A program made the position numbers and the translations under genes. Shown piece after piece: positions 1 to 6,650 of a DNA stretch of 8,916 bases. Below the pieces are notes generated by a model, which was given only the letters and a program-made list of their open reading frames with translations, had not been told where the DNA came from and searched no databases. The stretch is from Desulfobacteraceae bacterium (GTDB lineage Bacteria; Desulfobacterota; Desulfobacteria; Desulfobacterales; JAABRJ01). Positions within the stretch are counted from its first letter, which is position 1. Every line of letters starts with the position of its first letter. The stretch is from positions 1 through 8,916 of the forward strand of contig JAABRJ010000478.1 of assembly GCA_011390985.1 (NCBI GenBank). The letters are read 5' to 3'.

Positions 1-2
1 AG

Positions 3-755
3 CGGGCCAAGGAAATCGTCAGAAAACTGGACACCGTGACCCCCCAGGTGATCATCGAAGCCCGGATCGTCGAGGCCACCTCGGAATTCTCCAAGGGCCT
101 TGGCATCGAGTGGGATTTTGACGGAAGTACCGACAGCAACAGCCTGGGCGGTCTGGTGGGGTACAACACGGCGGTCAATCTGGGTGCGTTGGGGGGCAAT
201 TTAGGGACCGCCGGCATCAGCTTCCAGCGCCTCTTCGGCTCCCCGTTCACCTTGAATGCCCAACTGAACGCGTCCGAAACCCAGGGCGATCTCCGGATCA
301 TTTCCTCGCCGAAAATCGTGACCGTCGACAACACCGAGGCCCGGATCTCGCAGGGGCAGGAAATTCCGTATCTCGAGGAGTCGGAATCCGGTGGTACGAC
401 GGTTAAATTCAAGGAGGTCAACCTGGAGCTGATCGTCACCCCGCACATCACCAATGACGATCGGGTGGTCATGAAAATCAGGGTCCTCAAAAAGGACGTC
501 GCGGGTTTCACCACGACGGCGGTGCCGTTTCTGGACACCAAGGAGGCCGTCACCGAAATGTTGGTCAATGACGGCGACACGGTGGTCATCGGAGGGGTCA
601 ACAAGGATACGAACCGCAACAGCCAGGCCGGTATTCCCTATCTGAACAAGATTCCGATGCTGGAGTGGCTTTTCAGCTCAGATTTTGAAGAGAATCGGAA
701 AGAAGAGCTCTTGATTTTCATTTCGCCGAAAATCGTCCGCTTGGCCCAGCAGTAA
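3..755 (+). CDS. pilQ: Type IV pilus secretin PilQ, C-terminal part (5' end outside window)
   Basis: The frame is open from the left edge (codons from base 3), so the GTG at 36 is internal and only the last 250 residues are visible. The protein forms the outer-membrane ring through which type IV pili pass. The visible part begins in the typical pre-secretin segment (TPQVIIEARIVEA) and continues through the secretin domain: SSPKIVTVDNTEARISQGQEIPY, the VNLELIVTPHI strand, VPFLDTKEAVTEMLVNDGDTVVIGG, then IPYLNKIPMLEWLF and the closing ELLIFISPKIV motif. A Gly/Asn-rich stretch (residues about 45-65 of the visible part) fits the variable gate region. Upstream pilMNOP genes are expected but outside the window. 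General secretion GspD is the alternative, but VPFLDTKEA and the short tail after FISPKIV favour PilQ. A long hairpin follows 26 bases after the stop. Confidence 0.93.
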   Translation, partial: RAKEIVRKLDTVTPQVIIEARIVEATSEFSKGLGIEWDFDGSTDSNSLGGLVGYNTAVNLGALGGNLGTAGISFQRLFGSPFTLNAQLNASETQGDLRIISSPKIVTVDNTEARISQGQEIPYLEESESGGTTVKFKEVNLELIVTPHITNDDRVVMKIRVLKKDVAGFTTTAVPFLDTKEAVTEMLVNDGDTVVIGGVNKDTNRNSQAGIPYLNKIPMLEWLFSSDFEENRKEELLIFISPKIVRLAQQ

Positions 756-781
756 GATCCGGCCTGACCTCTAAAAGCACA

Positions 782-816
782 CGAAGCCCCGGTGACCGTC
801 GGTCACCGGGGCTTCG
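782..816. terminator. Perfect 16-bp hairpin between convergent pilQ and TPR lipoprotein genes
   Basis: Bases 782-797 are exactly complementary to 801-816, leaving a 3-base loop (GTC). The stem is GC-rich. The 3' flank on the + strand (CATCTTGAAAA) has no real T-run. Read on the minus strand, a short CTTTTAG follows the stem a few bases later. It lies 26 bases after pilQ and about 220 bases after the stop of the convergent TPR gene, so it probably ends pilQ transcription and may act in both directions. The stem is seen directly; the terminator role is inferred. Confidence 0.65.
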
Positions 817-1034
817 CATCTTGAAAACACCCCATCCCGCCTTTGGCCCGCTTGGCGCGTTACCGTCACCGACAATTATCCTGAGCTGGATGGGTTCACG
901 GGACCCATAAGCCTTGCAGACGCCCTCTAATCGGACCCGATCTCGCGCCAGAATTTGGGATCGCGATCCCGGGGTGTCGGTGGTTCTCAACTGAAATAAA
1001 CGGGTTACGTGTCGCTGAAGAGCGCCGCGGGGCT

Positions 1035-1805
1035 TCAGGAGCCGTAATGCTGGCGAAGGATGTCGGCCTCCTGGCGCGCTTTGGCGGCAAAGACGCTGTC
1101 GGGCTCCACCGCGGCCGCCTGCTCGTAAGCGCTCAGGGCCTTGCTGTATTCCTGGTTGAGTTGATAGGCCTGGCCCAGAAAAAAATGGATCTCCGCCGCC
1201 TGAGGCGCCATACCCACCGCTTTTTCCAATTTGGCGACAGCCTCCGGCCCATTGCCGATGGCAATGTATGTTTTGCCGAGGCCCAACAGGGAGGGCAAGA
1301 AATCGGATCGGATTTTGAGGGCTTTCAGGTAGTAAGTTTCAGCCGTAGTGAAGTCGCCCTTGTTGTAGTAGGCAAAGCCAAGATTGTTGAGCGGGTAGTG
1401 GGGGGTGGCATACAGGAGGTTTTCGCTCAACTCCTTGAATACGGCAATCGCGGTATCCCACTCTTTCTTCTGGAGATAGACTTCGCCAAGGTTGTTCTTG
1501 GCCACGGCGTAATCCGGTTTCAGTTCGATGGCCAGCTTGAAGTGATGAATCGCCAGGTCCAGACGGTCCTTGATGCGGTAAAAAAGGCCCAGGTCGTTTT
1601 GAAGGATCGGGTCCCTGGGGTTCAACTCTTCGGCGGCGAGGAACTCCTTCAGGGCGGCAGGATAATCGCCCTGCTGCATCAAGGCCTCGCCCAGATTTCT
1701 GGATGCCTCAGCCTTTTTTTTATCGGAAACTGGCTGCTGCGAGGCACAGGCGGCAATGCATGCCACCACTAGTCCGATGGTCACGAAATAAGGTATTTTA
1801 CGCAT
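1035..1805 (-). CDS. TPR-repeat lipoprotein, PilF/PilW-like type IV pilus assembly factor
   Basis: A 256-residue protein. The N-terminus is a lipoprotein signal: a basic start (MRK), a hydrophobic stretch at about 6-18, and a lipobox ending at Cys20 (IAAC); Cys16 (VVAC) is a weaker alternative. Six TPR units follow at about 33-63, 67-97, 101-133, 138-168, 172-202 and 206-236, with the usual pattern such as NLGEVYLQKKEWDTAI. The segment YPLNNLGFAYYNKG in repeat 4 resembles PilF/PilW. Those lipoproteins help PilQ subunits reach the outer membrane and form the ring. The gene sits 31 bases after the LysM gene on the same strand and converges on pilQ. A GGGA 8 bases before the ATG serves as ribosome binding site. 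TPR lipoprotein is firm; the pilus role is inferred from similarity and from pilQ next door. An A8 run lies at codons 29-31. Confidence 0.85.
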   Translation of the reverse strand: MRKIPYFVTIGLVVACIAACASQQPVSDKKKAEASRNLGEALMQQGDYPAALKEFLAAEELNPRDPILQNDLGLFYRIKDRLDLAIHHFKLAIELKPDYAVAKNNLGEVYLQKKEWDTAIAVFKELSENLLYATPHYPLNNLGFAYYNKGDFTTAETYYLKALKIRSDFLPSLLGLGKTYIAIGNGPEAVAKLEKAVGMAPQAAEIHFFLGQAYQLNQEYSKALSAYEQAAAVEPDSVFAAKARQEADILRQHYGS

Positions 1806-1836
1806 TCTTTTTTTCCCGGCTTTGCCAATTTAAAAG

Positions 1837-3651
1837 TTATTCATCGAGGCGTGGGGTGTAGGTCAGGTTCACGATCTTGACCCCGTTTTCAATTAGGAAC
1901 TGGGTGATTTCATAGTGCAGCGGAACGGCGCTGATCAAAAGATCGCTGTCGACGCGGGAAACCCGAAAACCGGGGATTGTGATGGCAACATTATAGGTTT
2001 CCGGTCGTTTCGCCGCCAGAAAAACCGGGTTTTCCGCAAAGGGGGCCTTTAGCGCCTTGAAGACCTTGCGCAGAATGCTACCGGCGTCGTCATCGGCTTT
2101 GATCTGGATGACGTCCAATCCGGTTTTCTGGATCAGGGAAACGGCGTCCCCGTAAAGCTCGCCATAATCGACGAGGATTTTTTGGCCGTCATCCGATGAA
2201 ATCAGGTTTGAGGTGGCCGCGATCTGTATCCCGCCATAAGGAAATGAAATGGTTGTGTTTTCGGTGTATTGAAAGCCCAGAAGGGCTGCCACGCTTTTGA
2301 CCAGATCGGCGGGTCTTGACCCCTCATTGACGTTCTGGTCGGCGTCCGGGATGGTGTAGCGCATAACCCTGCTGTTGTCCCGTGTGATTTCTTTTCCCTT
2401 GAAGACCTCCCGGAGGATGATGTTGTTCTGCTCCAAATAGCGGCTGATGGCATCGGGGGTGGTTTCGGCCGCGGAGCCGATCAGGGTGATGCACTCGCGG
2501 CGGGGCGTCATGCCCGCAGCGGCAGGCTCCTGAATGATCCAGCGGGCCCGTACGACAACCCCGACGCCGTTGTCGCCAAAGGCCAGCATGTTGTCCAGCA
2601 GTTCGGTTCCCAGCGATTGGAACGCGGCCTCCAGGACTTTTTCCGCCGAGGCGCCATCGGGCAGCGGTGCAATTTTGGCCTGGGGCCAGTGGGTTTTGAT
2701 GACTGCGATATCTTTTTCCTGGAGACGGTTTCCTTGGGGAAAGATCAGGCGGTTGCCGTCCCTTAATTCCATCAAAGGGCTGCGGGCAAGATCCAGCGCG
2801 ACCTCCTGGCCGTCGCGGCCGGGGAAGTAATACATGCCGCTGTCTGTCAGTTTGGCGTCAAGGGCGGCAGCGGCGGCTTCGAAAGCGGAACCGGCCGTTT
2901 CTTGCGGTTGCGGTTCTGCTTTTGGGATGGGGAGCTGGGGGCTGGATGCGGCCCGTTCGGGCGCTTTGGCGCTTTGGGCTGCCGGGTCCATGTCGGTGCG
3001 AAGCGCGCCCGTGCTGTCGAAAAGCGACTCGTACCAGGTTTCATTCACCAGGTTGGGGCTAGGCAGCTGGATCTTCTGGCCGGCAACGATGCGATTCAGG
3101 TTTTTGACCTCGGGGTTGTTGAGTTTGAAAAGTTTGATGCCCTCTTTGTAGAGCTCCGAGCCGTAATCGCCGAATTGCTTGGCGATCAGAACCGAAATGG
3201 TGTCGCCCGGCTGGATCTGGTATTCAGAGCTGTAAGAGGAAATCAGGTCCGAGACCTTGGCGATGGTGACAAACGGGATCGTGATCACACCGGTGTCCTG
3301 CCCGGGAAAGGTGTTGGGTTTCAGCTTTTTGAGCGGGATAAAAATGTTCTGGTTGGTTTGGATAACATTGATGTTCTGGATATGAGGATTTATTCGCCGA
3401 AAAATGCCCAGGAATTCCTGGAAATCGGCGGTGGAGATTTCCCCCTTCTGCCGAAAAACCTTGACCACGTAGTCATTTTTTTGAACGATGTAGGGGTCGC
3501 AGAGGATGTCCGTGCCACGATCCTGCTGAACCACATAGGTTTTGTAGAGAAAGGCGGCGATGACCGGCCGGGGCGCCATCAAAGCGCTGAAAAAGCAAAC
3601 CTGCACGAGCAGAAACCATAAGATTCGACCTGCCGAAGGGGTGGCCATCAT
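1837..3651 (-). CDS. Exported LysM-domain protein with a duplicated C-terminal module, function unknown
   Basis: A 604-residue protein. A signal peptide or anchor is likely at residues 1-33 (hydrophobic 10-33, ending VIAA). Two LysM-like peptidoglycan-binding regions follow: about 52-107 (YIVQKNDYVVKVF ... NIFIPL) and about 143-198 (YQIQPGDTISVLI ... GQKIQLPSP), the second the more canonical. An Ala/Pro/Gln-rich linker covers about 222-256. The rest (about 257-604) appears to be two diverged copies of one module, about 257-416 and 449-597. I do not recognise this module. The start overlaps the thrC stop as ATGA. An AAGG lies 10 bases before the first ATG, so I prefer that over the second ATG directly after it. 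By position next to a PilF-like lipoprotein and pilQ, a periplasmic peptidoglycan-anchoring role like that of TsaP or FimV is conceivable, but there is no sequence proof. Confidence 0.85.
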   Translation of the reverse strand: MMATPSAGRILWFLLVQVCFFSALMAPRPVIAAFLYKTYVVQQDRGTDILCDPYIVQKNDYVVKVFRQKGEISTADFQEFLGIFRRINPHIQNINVIQTNQNIFIPLKKLKPNTFPGQDTGVITIPFVTIAKVSDLISSYSSEYQIQPGDTISVLIAKQFGDYGSELYKEGIKLFKLNNPEVKNLNRIVAGQKIQLPSPNLVNETWYESLFDSTGALRTDMDPAAQSAKAPERAASSPQLPIPKAEPQPQETAGSAFEAAAAALDAKLTDSGMYYFPGRDGQEVALDLARSPLMELRDGNRLIFPQGNRLQEKDIAVIKTHWPQAKIAPLPDGASAEKVLEAAFQSLGTELLDNMLAFGDNGVGVVVRARWIIQEPAAAGMTPRRECITLIGSAAETTPDAISRYLEQNNIILREVFKGKEITRDNSRVMRYTIPDADQNVNEGSRPADLVKSVAALLGFQYTENTTISFPYGGIQIAATSNLISSDDGQKILVDYGELYGDAVSLIQKTGLDVIQIKADDDAGSILRKVFKALKAPFAENPVFLAAKRPETYNVAITIPGFRVSRVDSDLLISAVPLHYEITQFLIENGVKIVNLTYTPRLDE

Positions 3652-4586
3652 GGCGTTTTTACCTTTTCAAGGTCCAGGGCCGAGGCGATTTCCTCGCAGA
3701 CCCGGTCGACAAAACGCTGAAAGTCCGCTCCGGTCAGCGGCCGGCCGGGTGCCGGAACTTTTTCCAGATCAGCGGGGCGCACCAGCCGAGGGCGGTTGAT
3801 GAGGGTGGGGTCGGGTGTGATTTCAAACTCCGCAGGAAAGCGGCCCTCAAAATACATCTCCTGAAAGCCGGAAAATTTGAGCGCATGGGCCGTGGAGTCA
3901 ATAACTGCCACTTCATCTGCGGAAACAAACCCCTTTTGACGGGCGGCCACCAGACCGGCCAGCGATTCACCGCCATGCGTGCAGGCGATGTGGCCGTTGC
4001 GGTTGGCCCAAAGCTCCCAATCCATGATGGCCTGCTCCGGGACTTCCACGAAAAAGACCCGCTGCCCGCCGGCGGTTTGATTGTAAAGATCCGCCAGATA
4101 AATCACCCGGGGCATGGAAACCGGGTTGCCGATCATGGCCGCCTGGGCGACACTGGCGCGAACGGTGACCGGCTCAAATTTGCGTTTGGCGGGGTCCTGC
4201 TCCCGGTAATAGCGGAAAACCGGGTTGGCGTGGTTGGACTGGACCCCGACGATTTTGGGCAGGCACCGAATAATGCCCGTTTCGTAAAATTTCAAAAATC
4301 CGCTCATCACCGCGGTGATGTTCCCGGCGTTGCCGATGGGCACCACGACAACCTTATGGGTCAGGTCATACTCGAAATCCTGTGCGATTTCGTAGGAATA
4401 CGATTCCTGTCCGAGAATCCGCCAGGCGTTTTTGGAATTCAGGAGGGCAACGTTGTAGCGCTCCGAGAGCGCCTCGACGACTTTCATGCAGTCGTCAAAG
4501 ACCCCCGGAATTTCAAATACATCGGCACCGCTGCCCAGCGGTTGGGAGAGCTGCTGGGGGGTGACTTTTTTGTGGGGCAGAAGCAC
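3648..4586 (-). pseudogene. thrC: Threonine synthase, C-terminal part (frame-broken thrC)
   Basis: This frame carries the C-terminal two thirds of threonine synthase: KKVTPQQLSQPLGSG, the DDCMKVVEAL helix, and VVVPIGNAGNITAVMSG, where the GNAGN loop would hold the PLP phosphate. It then has KIVGVQSNHANPV and CTHGGESLAG. The first usable start in this frame is a GTG at 4586, but homology continues upstream in the same frame to GTC at 4596-4598 (VKSA). So this is the continuation of the gene that begins at 5128, not an independent gene. No separate ribosome binding site is evident. The stop overlaps the LysM start as ATGA. Alone it lacks the PLP lysine and could not be catalytic. Alternatives are an assembly or sequencing error, or rejoining by -1 frameshifting. 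Confidence 0.85.
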
Positions 4587-5128
4587 GGCCGACTTGACGC
4601 GGCAGCAGAGGTATCGCCGGTGGAAGCACAGATCGCCAGAACGTCCGACACATAGCCTTCGCGGATCAGGTAGTTGATGTAGCTCAACGCGCTGGCCATG
4701 CCCCGGTCTTTGAAGGAGGCGCTGGGGTTCTGGCCGTCATTCTTGAAATAAAACCGCATGCCGGCACGTTCCTGCAGGATCCCGTTGGCCTCTACGATGG
4801 GGGTGTGGCCCTCGCCGAGGTAGACAACGGCGTCCAGGGGAATGACCGGGCCGATGAATTCGTGATAGCGGTAGATGCCTTTGAGCGCCGGGACCGTCAG
4901 CATCTTGCGAAAATCGAAGAGCCGCTGCCAGGTCCGGGGGGCAATCGCTTTAAGCCGGGCAAAATGCAGGTTGTGGATCAACAGCACTTGGCCGCACTGC
5001 GGGCAGGTGTAGAGCAGTTTTTGAATGCCGTGCTGCGCGCCGCATCCCAGGCAGCGATAAATCAGGGAGCCTGCGGGTTCGGGAATCAGAAGCGGCCGAA
5101 TATCCTCGGGGAAATCGTCGATCTTCAT
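4484..5128 (-). pseudogene. thrC: Threonine synthase, N-terminal part (frame-broken thrC)
   Basis: Threonine synthase converts O-phosphohomoserine to threonine with PLP. This frame holds a zinc-ribbon-like N-terminus (Cys26, Cys29, Cys42, Cys45), GEGHTP at 105-110, the PLP lysine Lys140 in NPSASFKDRGM, and ICASTGDTSAA ending at residue 176. Homology then stops: the next ~38 residues (SSRPCFCPTKKSPP and on) are a shifted reading of the real gene, ending at TGA 4484-4486. The correct frame resumes as VKSAVLLPHKK from 4598 downward. Joining them in frame needs 3n+1 extra bases; 22 bases (8 codons in total) would restore the usual spacing and a protein of about 500 residues. The start overlaps the serS stop as ATGA. 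The family call is firm. Whether the break is biological or an error cannot be told from this sequence. Confidence 0.88.
4534..4571 (-). other. Candidate -1 ribosomal frameshift signal in the thrC frame overlap
   Basis: On the minus strand, bases 4571-4565 read A_AAA_AAG in the frame of the N-terminal thrC part (codons ACA AAA AAG). This is the classic slippery heptamer of the dnaX type. A slip of -1 would continue as GTC ACC, the frame of the C-terminal part. After a 6-base spacer (4564-4559), CCCAGC (4558-4553) can pair with GCTGGG (4539-4534) around a 13-base loop. No obvious Shine-Dalgarno-like stimulator lies upstream. The heptamer may exist only because the intact gene encodes Lys-Lys here, so coincidence is a serious alternative. 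Confidence 0.3.
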
Positions 5129-6399
5129 TTAACGATACATTCCATTCCACCCATATAGGGCTGCAACGCTTGCGGGATCACGACAGAGCCATCGGACTGT
5201 TGATAATTTTCCAGAATGGCCGCCACGGTCCTTCCCACAGCGAGGCCGGATCCGTTCAGGGTATGCACCAGTTCGGTGCCTTTCTGACCCTTGCGCCGGA
5301 AACGGATATCCGCACGCCGCGCCTGAAAACTTTCACAGTTGCTGCAGGAGGAGATTTCGCGGTAGACGCCCTGGGCCGGCATCCACACTTCGATATCATA
5401 TGTTTTGGCGGCGGAAAAGCCCATATCGCCGGTGCAGAGCGTCAGCACCTGGTAGGCCAGACCCAGCCGCTGGAGAATGGCCTCGGCATTGGCCAACATT
5501 TTTTCCAGCTCGTCGTAGGAGGTGTCCGGGGTGGCGAATTTCACCATTTCAACCTTGTTGAACTGGTGCTGGCGGATCAGACCGCGGGTGTCTTTGCCGT
5601 ACGAGCCCGCTTCGCTGCGGAAACAAGGCGTGTAGGCCGTGTAGTAGATCGGCAGGCTGTCCTCCTCGATAATTTCCCCCTGATGGATGTTGGTAAGCGG
5701 GACCTCGGCGGTCGGGATCATGAAATAGTCCCATCCTTCCAGCTTGAAGAGATCTTCCTCGAATTTGGGCAGCTGGCCGGTGTGGGTCATGGTGCTGCGG
5801 TTAACCATGAACGGGGGTAAAATTTCAGTATAACCGTGTTCGCCGGTATGCACGTCCAGCATAAAATTGATCAGAGCCCTCTCCAGCCGGGCACCGGCAC
5901 CAATATAGAGGGGAAAACGGGCGCCGGCGATTCGGGCCGCGCGCTCGAAATCGAGGATTTTGAGATTTTCACCGATGGTCCAATGCGCCTGGGGTTCCAG
6001 GTTGAAGGCCGGCACTTTTCCCACCTTTTTGCGCACCGGGTTGTCCCCACTGTTTTTGCCTACCGGAACAGAGGCGTGGGGGATGTTGGGCAGGCGCATC
6101 AGGAAGTTGTTCAGAGTTTCGTCCAAGGTCGCCAGAGAGGCGTCGAACTCCTTGATTCGGGCCGAAACCGCCCGCATTTCAGTAACCATGGCATCCGCGT
6201 CGACGCCCTGTTTCTTCATCGCGGCAATTTCCTGAGAAACAAGATTGCGCCGATGCCGCAGAGCTTCGATTTCCAGCAGGAGCGCGCGACGCTGGTTGTC
6301 CTGTTCCATCATCGCGGGCAGGTCCATCTTTTCTCCGCGGTTTGAGAGGGCTTTTTCAATTTCGCCATATTTTTCTCTGACCAGCTTGATTTCGAGCAT
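5125..6399 (-). CDS. serS: Seryl-tRNA synthetase
   Basis: Charges tRNA-Ser, and tRNA-Sec where present, with serine in the cytoplasm. The 424-residue length from ATG 6399 matches the bacterial family (about 420-430). Residues about 1-105 form the long antiparallel coiled-coil arm that grips the tRNA. The class II catalytic core follows: PTAEVPL at 229-235, motif 2 around CFRSEAGSYGKDTRG (259-273) with Arg261, TGDMGFSAAKTYDIEVWMP (323-341), and motif 3 NGSGLAVGRTVAAILENYQ (382-400). I chose the start at 6399 because MLEIKLVREKYGEIE is the usual N-terminus and an AGGA lies 6 bases before it. The frame is open further, to an ATG at 6582, but that extension does not look like SerS. The stop overlaps the thrC start as ATGA. 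This is the first gene of the minus-strand operon. Confidence 0.97.
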   Translation of the reverse strand: MLEIKLVREKYGEIEKALSNRGEKMDLPAMMEQDNQRRALLLEIEALRHRRNLVSQEIAAMKKQGVDADAMVTEMRAVSARIKEFDASLATLDETLNNFLMRLPNIPHASVPVGKNSGDNPVRKKVGKVPAFNLEPQAHWTIGENLKILDFERAARIAGARFPLYIGAGARLERALINFMLDVHTGEHGYTEILPPFMVNRSTMTHTGQLPKFEEDLFKLEGWDYFMIPTAEVPLTNIHQGEIIEEDSLPIYYTAYTPCFRSEAGSYGKDTRGLIRQHQFNKVEMVKFATPDTSYDELEKMLANAEAILQRLGLAYQVLTLCTGDMGFSAAKTYDIEVWMPAQGVYREISSCSNCESFQARRADIRFRRKGQKGTELVHTLNGSGLAVGRTVAAILENYQQSDGSVVIPQALQPYMGGMECIVK

Positions 6400-6553
6400 A
6401 AACAGTCCTATTATGCAGAATATTTGTTGAAAATTTAGCTTTATAAACAGGTTGTTATTAGCGGTCGGCATTTGGCGGAGCAACTGGCCGCCGTCAAGAA
6501 ATTCAGGCATTGGATGTAAAATGGATTGGCTGCTGTTCGATAAGTAAATTAGA

Positions 6554-6615
6554 ACTTTAGCACCAGTAATTAATTTGGTCAATTATTATTATAGGTTGAA
6601 AGCAGTCCCGGGCAA
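6554..6615 (-). promoter_or_regulatory. Likely sigma-70-type promoter(s) for the serS operon
   Basis: The serS/cyclo-ligase divergent region is clearly AT-rich. On the minus strand two overlapping candidates stand out. One is TTGCCC (6615-6610), a 16-base spacer, then a perfect TATAAT (6593-6588). The other is TTGACC (6582-6577), a 17-base spacer, then TAAAGT (6559-6554). Either gives a leader of roughly 150-180 bases before the serS ATG at 6399. I found no equally good match for a + strand promoter of the cyclo-ligase gene, though one must lie in or near this region. Confidence 0.35.
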
Positions 6616-6650
6616 TCAAAAGACAACCGAAATTAACGGGGAGTTAGGTA

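Noticed and set aside
718..990. A 90-codon minus-strand open frame in the pilQ/TPR gap
   Set aside because: It runs through the pilQ end and the hairpin, has no ribosome binding site or recognisable motif, and its composition looks random.
4305..4320. Perfect 16-bp palindrome CATCACCGCGGTGATG
   Set aside because: It lies inside conserved thrC coding sequence (Ile-Thr-Ala-Val-Met after the GNAGN loop) and is explained by codon choice.
6400..6560. T-box riboswitch ahead of serS
   Set aside because: The conserved AGGGUGGNACCGCG-type antiterminator sequence and a terminator T-run are both absent.
6400..6650. 6S RNA (ssrS), often found beside the cyclo-ligase gene in other proteobacteria
   Set aside because: The gap is long enough, but I could not fold it into the long hairpin with a central open bubble, nor find complementary ends; a covariance-model search would settle it.
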